Source: Actinomycetales bacterium
Lineage (GTDB): Bacteria; Actinomycetota; Actinomycetes; S36-B12
Assembly (NCBI GenBank): GCA_018970025.1
Contig: JAGWXF010000002.1
Location: 1 to 64,000 of the forward strand
Length of the DNA: 64,000 nucleotides
Direction of reading: 5' to 3'
Shown here: positions 24,319 to 33,229 of the stretch, piece by piece
How positions within the stretch are numbered: position 1 is the first letter of the stretch
Layout of the letters: each line of letters starts with the position of its first letter
Made by a program: the position numbers and the translations under genes
Notes under the pieces: model-generated
Told to the model about the DNA's origin: nothing
Databases searched by the model: none
The model's input: only the letters and a program-made list of their open reading frames with translations

Positions 24319-25281
24319 CTAGCCGCGCAGCCAGTCCCCCGGGAGCGAGGCTCCGTACCAGCACTCGATCAGGTACCGGGAGATCGACAGCCGCGGCGGC
24401 AGGCGCACGAGCGAGGCCTCGCAGGCTGCATACAGCTCCTCGCGGCTGAACCAGCCTGCCTCGGCGATCTCCGCGGTGTCGACGGCGATATCAGCCGCCG
24501 AGGGGTCGTCCGGATCCACCCAGGCGTGGTAGCCGAGCATGAGCGATGCCGGGAAGGGCCATGGCTGACTGCCGAGGTAGCGCACATGGCCCGGGTCGCT
24601 GCCGATCCGCACCCCGGTCTCCTCGCGCACCTCGCGGCGCACGGCAGACTCGACCGACTCGCCGGCCTCCACGAAGCCCGCGATGGTCGACATCCAGCCG
24701 GCATCCCAGTTCACATGGCGCCCGAGCAGGGCCCGATCCGAGCGATCACGGACCAGGACGATGGCCGCAGGGTCCGTACGCGGGAAGTGCTCGATCCCCT
24801 CCGCCGGGCAGTGCATCGCCCAGCCCGCGTCCTTGGCCCGCAGCGCAGTGCCGCAGCCCGGGCAGCAGCGCGTGCGGGCGCGCCAGTTGTCCAGGGCGAC
24901 CGCAGTGACGGCCATGGCCGCCTGCTCAGCGGGCAGGCGCAGGCCCAGCTCGCGCAGGGTGCGCCACTGCGGGATGCCCCCCGGAAGCTCGCTGACCGGC
25001 TCGGGCGCATGCGCTGCGAAGGCTGCCCGGCCATCAGGGCGCAGGCCGAGGAACGTCAGGGAGTCCAGGCCCTCGGGGACCTCGCGCGCCGCGCTCAGCA
25101 GCAGCCGCGCTGGTTGAGAGGCCTCCGTCACCGCTACGGCACCGTGACTGACCCACATGACCTCGCAGCCGTCGCCCTGCAGGCGAGAGCGCAGCCACTG
25201 CTCATCGGTTCGGCGCTCGGCAGCGCGGTCCAGGCCGCCACTGACCAGGTGCAGCTCACCGACCTGCCGCGCATCGCTCAC
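24319..25281 (-). CDS. nudC: NADH pyrophosphatase NudC-like Nudix hydrolase
   Basis: This 320-residue protein would cleave NAD(H) to NMN(H) and AMP, and NudC enzymes can also remove NAD caps from RNA. The zinc ribbon has its first Cys pair in RCCPGCGTALRAKDAG; the second half, MHCPAEGIEHFPRTDP, supplies only one clear Cys, so the ribbon may be reduced. The Nudix box follows: GFVEAGESVESAVRREVREE then TGVRIG. The SQPWPFPASLM motif after the box is the NADH-specificity signature (SQPWPFPxS). The position next to mycoredoxin matches Rv3199c. It converges on mrx1 and is divergent from the acyltransferase gene. Confidence 0.92.
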   Translation of the reverse strand: MSDARQVGELHLVSGGLDRAAERRTDEQWLRSRLQGDGCEVMWVSHGAVAVTEASQPARLLLSAAREVPEGLDSLTFLGLRPDGRAAFAAHAPEPVSELPGGIPQWRTLRELGLRLPAEQAAMAVTAVALDNWRARTRCCPGCGTALRAKDAGWAMHCPAEGIEHFPRTDPAAIVLVRDRSDRALLGRHVNWDAGWMSTIAGFVEAGESVESAVRREVREETGVRIGSDPGHVRYLGSQPWPFPASLMLGYHAWVDPDDPSAADIAVDTAEIAEAGWFSREELYAACEASLVRLPPRLSISRYLIECWYGASLPGDWLRG

Positions 25282-25349
25282 CCGAGGACTCCTGGACCCT
25301 GCGTCGGCGCATTCGTCGTATCGCCAAGACAGGTGCGAGCATACGGGCC

Positions 25350-26675
25350 GTGAACGTCTTCATCCGGCAGCTCACCGGCGTGCGATTCGTGGCGGCCGCC
25401 TGGGTGCTCCTCTACCACCTCCAGGGCCCCCTCGGCGTCCTCGGCATCCTCGGGATCCCGGTGCTCGCCGACGTGCTCCGCGTCGGCCGGCTCGGCGTCG
25501 ACCTGTTCTTCGCCCTGTCAGGATTCATCCTGACGCACACCTACCTGACCCGGCTCGGCCCTCGGCTGGCCGGATCGCGCACCGTCAACTTCTGGTGGCT
25601 GCGCCTGGCACGCATCTATCCCGTGCACCTGGTGATGCTGGTGGTTGCGGGAGTCGCCGTCGTGGCCGAGGCGAAGGTCGCCGGCGAGGCACCGGATCGG
25701 GCGTGGCTGAATCCGCTCGACTTCGGCAAGAACCTGCTCCTGGTGCAGGAATGGGGGCCGGAGCCTCAGCGCGGCTGGAACTTCGTCGCCTGGTCGCTGT
25801 CGATGGAGTGGCTGGCCTACCTGATCTTCCCGCTGCTCGTCCTGCTCCTGTGGCGGGCCCACCGGCGGCTGCCGACCGCAGCGCTGGCAGTGCTCTGGTG
25901 CGCGACGCTCGCGCCACTCGTCGCCTACGGGCTGTCGACAACCGACTCGTACTACACCGATCGCTGGGGCTCGACCATCCGGATCCTGACCGAGTTCACG
26001 GCAGGCGCCCTCACGTACCTCATCGTTCGCCGCATGCTGCCCGACCCACCGAGCCCCGCGCCGGGGAATCGGGCCGATGGCTCAGCCGTGCCGGAGGGCC
26101 AGCCCAGTCAGCGCGTCGAGCGCCTGGCAACGGTCCTCAGCGCTGTGCTGCCCGGCCTGGTGATCGTCGGCGCAGTGGTGCTCGGGCAGTGGACGGCGGC
26201 CCAGCCACCGCAGGCAACCGCGAACCCGGACGGCGAGCCGCTGCCGCCCTACTTCCACCTCCTCCTCGTCCCGCTGCTCATCGCCTGGCTGGGTGCCCTT
26301 GCCCTCTCGCGGGGCGGCCTGACCCGGGCGCTGGCGACCCGGCTCGCCGTGCTCGGCGGCTTCATCTCGTACTCGCTGTACATGACGCACCTGGTGTGGT
26401 TCGGCCTGTGGCGGGCCGCCATGCGGTCGGCGGGTATCACCGGCGGCGCCCTCTATGCGGTCGGCGTGGTGGTGCTTGTCGCTGGGGCCCTGGCCGTGGC
26501 CTACCTGATGTGGCGGCTCGTGGAGGAGCCGGCGCGCGAGTGGATGCGCGGCCTGGTGGGCGTTCGTCGCACGCCCACCGAGGAGGCCGGCGAGGCCCTG
26601 GCCGAGCAGCGAGGCGGAGTGTCCATCGCCCCGATCGCCGTCACCCCCGACGAGCAGCAGGATTCGCCCCGATAG
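25350..26675 (+). CDS. Acyltransferase-3 family membrane protein (OafA/YrhL-like)
   Basis: This 441-residue polytopic membrane protein has about ten hydrophobic segments. It starts with RQLTGVRFVAAAWVLLYHLQ, which contains the R-x-x-A and catalytic-type His of the family, and GVDLFFALSGFILTHTYLT matches the conserved FFxxSGF(xL) motif. ARIYPVHLVMLVV is the usual R-x-x-P-x-(H/Y) element. Such enzymes transfer acetyl or other acyl groups to glycans or lipids at the envelope. The start is GTG 25350. Its 3' end overlaps adnB by 35 bp, tail to tail. In the comparable mycobacterial position lies a Trk-type potassium channel gene, so this is a lineage-specific replacement or insertion. Confidence 0.88.
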   Translation: MNVFIRQLTGVRFVAAAWVLLYHLQGPLGVLGILGIPVLADVLRVGRLGVDLFFALSGFILTHTYLTRLGPRLAGSRTVNFWWLRLARIYPVHLVMLVVAGVAVVAEAKVAGEAPDRAWLNPLDFGKNLLLVQEWGPEPQRGWNFVAWSLSMEWLAYLIFPLLVLLLWRAHRRLPTAALAVLWCATLAPLVAYGLSTTDSYYTDRWGSTIRILTEFTAGALTYLIVRRMLPDPPSPAPGNRADGSAVPEGQPSQRVERLATVLSAVLPGLVIVGAVVLGQWTAAQPPQATANPDGEPLPPYFHLLLVPLLIAWLGALALSRGGLTRALATRLAVLGGFISYSLYMTHLVWFGLWRAAMRSAGITGGALYAVGVVVLVAGALAVAYLMWRLVEEPAREWMRGLVGVRRTPTEEAGEALAEQRGGVSIAPIAVTPDEQQDSPR

Positions 26676-29600
26676 GCGGGCCGGCACGCTGGACCGGTCC
26701 GTCAACCGGTTCATCGAGCGGTCCGTCGAGCGGTCCGTCGAGCGGGCCATCGAGCAGGTCGTCGAGGATCGCGCGCCACTCGGCCGGGCGGACGACCTCC
26801 CCGCTGGCCACCATCAGGAAGCCTGCGTCGATATCGGCAACGGGGATCCCGCGCAGCTGCGACCAGGCCAGGGCGTAGACCGCCAGCTGGCCGGGATCGG
26901 CCCAGCGCAGCGAGCCCGTCTTCCAGTCGATCACGTCGTAGCGGCCGTTCGCCTCGAACACTGCATCGATCCGGCCGGTCACGACGCGGCCACCGAGAAC
27001 GATGGCGAAGGGCTGCTCGACGGCAACCGGCACGCGACTGGCGAATGCGGAGCGCTCGAAGGCAGCCTTGAGCGCATCGAGGTCAGCGTCAGAGGCGATG
27101 TCGGCATCCGAGGCACCGGGCAGGTCATCCGGATCCAGCAGCGACTGCTGGCCGTAGCGTGCCTCGACCCAGGCGTGGAACGCGGTTCCTCGTCTCGCGT
27201 ACGGCGATGGCTGCGAGGGCATCGGCCGGGCGAGGTCGATCGCGAGCCCGTCCGGGTCGCGCAGTGCGCGGACCAGCGTGCCCGCGGCCAGGGACGCCGG
27301 CAGCCGCACCTGTACCGTCATCGCACGCGCCGCGCGCAGCTCGTGCATCAGCAGGCGGGCATCCTGATCCCAGCCGGCCACGATCGCTGACTCGGCACTA
27401 CTGAGGCCCGCCATCTCGACGGGCATCCCGGGAAGCGCCGGATGCGCATGCATGGCATCGCTGACCCTGGCAGCCACCTGCCGCGCCGCCGGATCGCCAG
27501 GCTGCGGCCACGCGCGCTCCGCTGCGCTCGATCGTGGCGTCGGGTTGACCGGCGACGTCGGCTCCGGGGCCCACGCGACGATCTCGCCGCCCGTGTCGAG
27601 GCATGCCTCGCGCACCAGGGTCAGATACGGGTCCGGCCCTCGGGGTTTCGACTGCGTCGAACCCCACCAGTGCCCGGTGACGACCAGGGTCGACATGGCT
27701 CGGGTCATCGCGACGTAGAGCAGGCGCTCATCGTCAGCATCGCGCAGGTCTCGCAGCAGGTCGCGGTAGGCCCGAAGGTCCTTGTCGCGCAGGCCCTCGC
27801 GGAGGTCGGGCAGGCCTGCCAGGTGCGTCGGCTCGTCGATCCGGATCGGCCACGGCACGGCGCTGGCGGACGTGACCCACTCCCCGCGCGACACCCCGCC
27901 CGGGAATGCGCCGCTGGCGACCGCGGGGATGAAGACGTGCGGGAACTCCAGGCCCTTGGCCTTGTGGATCGTCATCAGTTGCACGGCGTCAGGCTGGAGG
28001 GCATCCGCCACGGGCAGGTCCACATCGAAGCGCTCGGCATCGGCGAGCCGAGCGAGGAAGGCCCCGATCGAGGCACTCCCGTCGAGGTCGGTGAACTGCG
28101 CGGCCAGGTCGCAGAACGCCGACCAGGCCCGCTGCTGATCCGGCCCAGCCAGGGCGCACTCGACATCCAGCCCGGTCACCCGGCTGATCCGCAGGATCAG
28201 CTCAAGGATCGGCTCCCCGACGTGGCGGCGCAGCGAGCGCAGCTCGAGGGCGAAGGCCCCGAGTCGCTCGACCGCCTGCGCGGAGAACATCGCGGGGTCA
28301 CCGAGGTCGAGCACCGCATCGCTCAGCGAGATCGCCTCCGTCGGATCAGCACCCGCGACCGCCTCGTCGAGGGCATCGGCAACGTCGGTGGTGACCGCCC
28401 GGTGCCCACCGCCAGCCAGGGCCAGCGCCCGTGCCCCGAGGGCTGCGAGATCGCGCACCCCGATCCGCCAGCGCGGGCCCGCCAGCAGCCGGATGAGGGC
28501 AGGGTTCGCCACTGGGTCGACCAGCACCTCCAGGGTGCTGCGCAGGTCGACGACCACCGGCTGGCGCAGCAGGCCGGCCGCGCCGTGGACCTGGGTCGGC
28601 ACCCCGACCGCCTGCAGCGCGGTGGCGAGCTCGGCCAGCTCGCGCCCGGTCGTTGCCAGGACAGCGACGGATCCCCAGGCCCGCTGGCGAGTCCCGATGC
28701 CCTTGATCCGCTCCACGATCCAGGCACGCTCCTCGTCGGCCGTCTCGAAGAGCCCGCACTCCACCTGGCCCGGGCCTCGGGCATGGCCGGCATGCGCGAG
28801 GGCGACGACTCCGTCGTGCCGGCTGCGCAGGGTGCTGAACACCTCGTTTGCCACCGCGAGGATGACGGGATCCGATCGCCGGTTCGCACTCAGCGTGTAG
28901 CGCGGCGCACGATGCAGGACACCGTCGCGCAGGACGGGGAAGTGGACCGGGAAGGACTCGATGTTGTCGATGCTCGCTCCGCGCCATCCATAGATTGCCT
29001 GGCACGGGTCGCCGACGGCGGTCACCGGGTGGCCATCGCCGAACACCTGCTGCAGGAGCAGTCGCTGGGCCAGGGAGGTGTCCTGGTATTCGTCCAGCAG
29101 CACCACCGGGGCCGATGCCCGCAGGGAGGAGGCGACGTCGGGGAAGGTGCGCACGATCTGCAGGGCCAGCCGAGTCTGGTCGGTGAAGTCCAGGACGTCG
29201 CGCCGCCGCTTCTCCTCGCGCCACTCCAGCACCAGTCGGGCGAGTACCGATCGCAGCAGCGCGGCATCGCGCAGGCGAGCGACCGACAGGTGCAACGGCT
29301 GGAAGGACTCCAGGGTCGACACGAGTTCGTCATCGAACTCGGCGAGGGCCTGCGGGTCGACATCCAGCTCGCTGCACTGATCGTCGAGGTCGAGCAGGTC
29401 GCCGGTGAGCGACATGGGCGACTTGCCGAGGCGATCGAGCGGCAGGCTGGTTCGGCACACCACCCGGTAGGCAAGCTGGTGCCGTGCGCCGTCCTGCAGG
29501 ACTCCTGCACCGGGCTCGCGACCTAGGCGCATCCCATGCTGGGTCAGGATGCGTGCGGCATAGGCGTTATAGGTCTGCACCAGCGGCTCAGGCTGATCTC

Positions 29601-29910
29601 CCGGGGCGACCCCGAGGGCCCGCAGGCTGGCACGGATCCCGGCCAGCAGGGACCCGGCGGCCTTGTTGGTGAAGGTCAGCCCCAGTGCTGCGCCCTGATG
29701 GCCGTCACCTGCACCGGCTGCGCCCTCCCCGGAAGCGAGGATGCCGCCGGCCATCAGCCACGCCACCCGGGCTGCCATCGCGGTGGTCTTCCCCGACCCA
29801 GCTCCCGCAACCACCACCGCAGGCTCCAGGGGTGCGCTGATGACGTCCCACTGCTCGTCCGAGACGCGAAAGCCCAGGGCGGCATCGAGCTGCTCGCGAG
29901 TGACCGTCAT
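26641..29910 (-). CDS. adnB: AdnB-like helicase-nuclease subunit
   Basis: This 1089-residue protein is the downstream partner of AdnAB, the actinobacterial double-strand-break end-resection motor-nuclease. Walker A is VVVAGAGSGKTTAMAARVA (residues 35-42), motif II is VVLLDEYQDTSLAQRLLL, and motif VI is RLLYVAMTRAMSTLVVTG. The C-terminal PD-(D/E)XK nuclease has GTAFHAWVEARYG, GRIDAVFEANGRY and VIDWKTGSLRW, which supply the acidic and Lys residues. ATG 29910 overlaps the stop of the upstream subunit (ATGA), so translation is coupled. The C terminus carries a tandem LDGP repeat absent from the conserved core. Assignment of A versus B follows gene order in Mycobacterium (Rv3202c then Rv3201c). 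Confidence 0.88.
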   Translation of the reverse strand: MTVTREQLDAALGFRVSDEQWDVISAPLEPAVVVAGAGSGKTTAMAARVAWLMAGGILASGEGAAGAGDGHQGAALGLTFTNKAAGSLLAGIRASLRALGVAPGDQPEPLVQTYNAYAARILTQHGMRLGREPGAGVLQDGARHQLAYRVVCRTSLPLDRLGKSPMSLTGDLLDLDDQCSELDVDPQALAEFDDELVSTLESFQPLHLSVARLRDAALLRSVLARLVLEWREEKRRRDVLDFTDQTRLALQIVRTFPDVASSLRASAPVVLLDEYQDTSLAQRLLLQQVFGDGHPVTAVGDPCQAIYGWRGASIDNIESFPVHFPVLRDGVLHRAPRYTLSANRRSDPVILAVANEVFSTLRSRHDGVVALAHAGHARGPGQVECGLFETADEERAWIVERIKGIGTRQRAWGSVAVLATTGRELAELATALQAVGVPTQVHGAAGLLRQPVVVDLRSTLEVLVDPVANPALIRLLAGPRWRIGVRDLAALGARALALAGGGHRAVTTDVADALDEAVAGADPTEAISLSDAVLDLGDPAMFSAQAVERLGAFALELRSLRRHVGEPILELILRISRVTGLDVECALAGPDQQRAWSAFCDLAAQFTDLDGSASIGAFLARLADAERFDVDLPVADALQPDAVQLMTIHKAKGLEFPHVFIPAVASGAFPGGVSRGEWVTSASAVPWPIRIDEPTHLAGLPDLREGLRDKDLRAYRDLLRDLRDADDERLLYVAMTRAMSTLVVTGHWWGSTQSKPRGPDPYLTLVREACLDTGGEIVAWAPEPTSPVNPTPRSSAAERAWPQPGDPAARQVAARVSDAMHAHPALPGMPVEMAGLSSAESAIVAGWDQDARLLMHELRAARAMTVQVRLPASLAAGTLVRALRDPDGLAIDLARPMPSQPSPYARRGTAFHAWVEARYGQQSLLDPDDLPGASDADIASDADLDALKAAFERSAFASRVPVAVEQPFAIVLGGRVVTGRIDAVFEANGRYDVIDWKTGSLRWADPGQLAVYALAWSQLRGIPVADIDAGFLMVASGEVVRPAEWRAILDDLLDGPLDGPLDGPLDEPVDGPVQRAGPPIGANPAARRG
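26700..26759 (-). repeat. 12-bp tandem repeats in the adnB 3' end
   Basis: Five 12-bp units run from 26700 to 26759, with variants of CGTCGAGCGGTC. On the coding strand they give LDGP/LDEP/VDGP tetrapeptides after the nuclease domain. Being in frame, the number can change without loss of the reading frame. Confidence 0.85.
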
Positions 29911-32900
29911 CGCGGCCCCCGGGATTCGCGCCCCGGCACGTGGCCAAGGGGCTGACCCTCGGGCTGCGTCGGGCACACCCGCTGATAGGCGCAATGCCGG
30001 CAGGCGCTGCCGGGCCTGGCAAGGAACGCCTCGCGGCGGAGCACCTCGGCAGCCTCGCCGAGCTGCACCTCGACCCACGTCGGCCGGTCATCGCCCAGGG
30101 CGGGCTGCACCTGCACCTTCGGCGCGGGGGAATCGCGTGACGCAGGCACCCGCAGCTGGACGAGTGCAGCCCCGCCAACGTCATGGCCGTCCTGCTGCAG
30201 CAGCAGCTGGTAGACGCCGAGCTGGGCATGGGCCGGGATGTCCTTCTCCGCCGGCGGGGTCCGCATGTTCTTCAGGTCGATCGGGACCATCCGGCCCTCG
30301 GCGTCCTGCTCGACCCGGTCCAGGAAGCCGCGCAGGCGCACCTGCTCGGTCTGGCCGGAGGGCGTGGGCACGTCGACCAGGGAGCGCAGCTCACACTCGG
30401 TCTGGACGAGCGCCCGCTCCGCTCGCAGGTGATACGCCAGGAAGCGGCTGAGCGCTGCCCTGGCCTCGGCGCGCTCGGCGGCCGACTGCCAGGCCGCCTC
30501 GAAGCGCAGATCCCGCCAGACCCGGTCGACCCAGGCATCCATGGCGTCGAGGTCGGCAGGCACCTCCCCCTTCGCCACGTAGTCGGCCAGGGCGTGCACG
30601 ACGCTGCCGAACTTGGTCGCGGCGTGACGGGCGACCTCCGCCCTGGCCTCATGCTGCAGGAACCACTGCAAGGGGCAGGCGGTGAGCTGCTCCAGGCCGC
30701 TGCCGGACAGGGCGACGGGATCCTGCGCGGGCCGGACCGGCCGGTCGCTGACCGTCACATCGCGAGTTCCCCACCAGGTCGAGGGCTCGGCCGCCGGCAC
30801 CAGCGGCTCGCCCCGATCGTCGACCTCGCTGGCGAGTCGGGCCAGCATGGAGACGGCCGCGTCGCGCAGGGCAGGCGAGGCAGACGGGTCCGCCGCGGTC
30901 GCGCGAAGTCGGGCGACCAGGCCCGAGGCCGATGCCGGGAACCGCGGCCACCCCGTCACGTGCCGGGTCGCATGGGGCGGCAGGCCCAGCTCGTCGAGGA
31001 ATCGGCTCGGCTGCGCGCCAGCATCGTCCTCGCCGCCCAGCACCGCGATGACGACCTGGCGTCGCGCCCGGGTGATCGCAACGTAGAACAGGCGCCGCTC
31101 CTCAGCCAGCAGGTCGACCGGCCGCACACCGGGCCCGAGGCCATCGCGGCTGAGGCGGTCTGGCTCCAGGATCGAGCCCCGGGGCCGCAGGTCGGGCCAG
31201 AGCCCCTCCTGGGCACCGACGACCCACACGGCATCCCACTCCAGGCCCTTGGCTCGATGCGCGGTCAGGATGCGGATGGCATCGGCGCTCGCGGATCGCT
31301 CCGCGATCGACTCGGCCGGCAGCTGGGCATCGCGCAGGGTGATCAGGACGTTCCGGACGCCGATCACGCCCTGGTAGCGGGCCTGCAGTCGCCCGACGGC
31401 CTCGAACAGCGCGATGACCGCATCGAGGTCATGGCCGGCACTGCCCGACCCGGCCAGCGCGGCCTCCCGCAATCGCTCCGGCCAGCCGTGCAGCCGCCGA
31501 CCCCCATGGGCGGCCTGGCCGGACCACAGGGTCCACAGGATGTCCGGGGCCGGAGCTCCCGCACGAGCCTGCGCGTGCGCATGCGCGAGCAGCTCCTGCA
31601 GTCGGCGGACGGCATCGGCCGCGCCAGCGAGCTCGGGACGCTCAGGGCAGCCCCGCTCGCCGGTCAGCACCTCTCGCAGCAGGTGATCAGACGCCGGCGG
31701 CACGACGCTCGGATCCTGGACTCGGGCCTCCTCCCGCAGGGCCCGGCCCAGGCGCCGCACGTCGGAGGCGTCCAGGTCGCTCAGCGGCCCGAGCAGGATG
31801 TCGATCGCAGCCTGAGACGACATGCCTGCCGGGTCACCGGCCAGCTCGAGCAGCAGCAGCAGGTGCGCGACCGCGGGCTCCTCGCTCAGCGGCACCTCAT
31901 CGGCCGCGACCACGACCGGGATGCCCTGCTGCTTCAGCGCCCGCTGCAGCCCCGGGATCGCCTGGCGACTGCGGACCAGGATCGCCATGCCGGACCACGG
32001 CAGGCCCTGGTGGAGGTGCGCCTGCCGGATCTGCTGGGCCAGGTGCGCACTGCGGGCCGACTCCCCGTCGAAGACCTGCACCTCGATGGAGCCGGTGTCC
32101 TGGGCCTGGCACTCGGGATTGCGATGGGCGTGCGCGACCTCGGCTCCCAGGCCTGCGAGCCCCTGGCGCGACATCAGGGAGCTGGCGGCCTGGCGGATCG
32201 CCGAGCCGAACCGCCGAGTCGTGCCCAGGACGGTCACCGGGGCACGCTGGCCATCCGCGGCAGGGAACTGCTCAGGGAACCGCAGGATGCCCTGCACATC
32301 GGCACCCCGGAAGCCGTAGATCGCCTGGTCCGGGTCGCCGACGGCGACCAGCGAGGCGTGCGGGCCGACGAGCGAGGCGAGCAGGGCAACCTGCATCCGG
32401 TCGGTGTCCTGGTACTCGTCGACGTAGATGGCGCGATAGGCCCGGCTCAGGCGCGCCGCCACCTCGGGCAGCCGCGCCCGGATCACCGCGCGCTGAAGCA
32501 GCTCGGCATAGTCGTAGACGTTCTGCAGGACCATGACCGCGTTCTCCTGCCGCGCCAGCTCGCCCAGGGCCGCCCAGGCAGGCCGCTCGGAGCGCGCCCC
32601 GATCCGCGCCAGCTGGGACGGCTCCAGCCCCAGGCTCTTGGCCCTGGCCAGGACGGCACGGATCTCATTGGCCAGGCCGAGGGTTCCGACCGCCCCCATG
32701 AGGTCGTCAGGCCAGTCGATGGTCCCGTCCGCGATCGCGCCCACGAGCAGCTCGCGAATGCGGATGTCCTCCTCGGCACCGGAGAGCAGCCGCGGCGGGT
32801 CGAGGTACTCGTCCGGGGACGCAGTCTGCTGGAGGAGTCCGTAGGCGAACGCATGGAAGGTCGAGACGGTCGGCAGCTGGCCGCCGCCGAGCCGGGCCAC

Positions 32901-33182
32901 GAGCCGGTCGCGCAGATCGGCGGCCGCCCGGCGGCCGAAGGTCAGGGCGAGGATCCGGTCGGCGCGCTCGCCATCGCGCTCCAGCCGGGCAGCGATCGAC
33001 TCGACGATCGTGGTGGTCTTGCCGGTGCCCGGCCCGGCCAGCACCAGCAGCGGACCGGAACGGCGCTCCACCACGGCCTGCTGGCTGGCATCGAGCACGA
33101 CCGGCCCCGGAGCGGGCAGCGGTTCAGCACGCAGCAACCAGCGCCGGCCGCCGGGCCGCGCCTGCCCCGCCTTCGCGCTCAT
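29907..33182 (-). CDS. adnA: AdnA-like helicase-nuclease subunit with Fe-S-type nuclease
   Basis: This 1091-residue protein pairs with the coupled downstream gene to form an AdnAB-type resection complex. Walker A is LLVLAGPGTGKTTTIVES (residues 49-56), motif II is RAIYVDEYQDTDRMQVALL, motif III is SLVAVGDPDQAIYGFRGA, and motif VI is RRLFYVAITRARRQVVIAV. The C-terminal nuclease has SGLEQLTACPLQWFL, FGSVVHALADYV, RGFLDRVEQD and VPIDLKNMRTP. Together with CRHCAYQRVCP this gives four cysteines arranged as in AddB-type iron-sulfur nucleases. It is transcribed divergently from the membrane protein gene at 33230 with a 47-bp gap. I see no clear SOS box there. Confidence 0.88.
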   Translation of the reverse strand: MSAKAGQARPGGRRWLLRAEPLPAPGPVVLDASQQAVVERRSGPLLVLAGPGTGKTTTIVESIAARLERDGERADRILALTFGRRAAADLRDRLVARLGGGQLPTVSTFHAFAYGLLQQTASPDEYLDPPRLLSGAEEDIRIRELLVGAIADGTIDWPDDLMGAVGTLGLANEIRAVLARAKSLGLEPSQLARIGARSERPAWAALGELARQENAVMVLQNVYDYAELLQRAVIRARLPEVAARLSRAYRAIYVDEYQDTDRMQVALLASLVGPHASLVAVGDPDQAIYGFRGADVQGILRFPEQFPAADGQRAPVTVLGTTRRFGSAIRQAASSLMSRQGLAGLGAEVAHAHRNPECQAQDTGSIEVQVFDGESARSAHLAQQIRQAHLHQGLPWSGMAILVRSRQAIPGLQRALKQQGIPVVVAADEVPLSEEPAVAHLLLLLELAGDPAGMSSQAAIDILLGPLSDLDASDVRRLGRALREEARVQDPSVVPPASDHLLREVLTGERGCPERPELAGAADAVRRLQELLAHAHAQARAGAPAPDILWTLWSGQAAHGGRRLHGWPERLREAALAGSGSAGHDLDAVIALFEAVGRLQARYQGVIGVRNVLITLRDAQLPAESIAERSASADAIRILTAHRAKGLEWDAVWVVGAQEGLWPDLRPRGSILEPDRLSRDGLGPGVRPVDLLAEERRLFYVAITRARRQVVIAVLGGEDDAGAQPSRFLDELGLPPHATRHVTGWPRFPASASGLVARLRATAADPSASPALRDAAVSMLARLASEVDDRGEPLVPAAEPSTWWGTRDVTVSDRPVRPAQDPVALSGSGLEQLTACPLQWFLQHEARAEVARHAATKFGSVVHALADYVAKGEVPADLDAMDAWVDRVWRDLRFEAAWQSAAERAEARAALSRFLAYHLRAERALVQTECELRSLVDVPTPSGQTEQVRLRGFLDRVEQDAEGRMVPIDLKNMRTPPAEKDIPAHAQLGVYQLLLQQDGHDVGGAALVQLRVPASRDSPAPKVQVQPALGDDRPTWVEVQLGEAAEVLRREAFLARPGSACRHCAYQRVCPTQPEGQPLGHVPGRESRGPR

Positions 33183-33229
33183 GCGCTATTGGTAGCACCC
33201 GGGCCTGACCCTTCTGGAACGATGCGCAC

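Noticed and set aside
33183-33229. SOS box upstream of adnA
   Set aside because: No GAAC-N4-GTTC type motif is present in the 47-bp gap.
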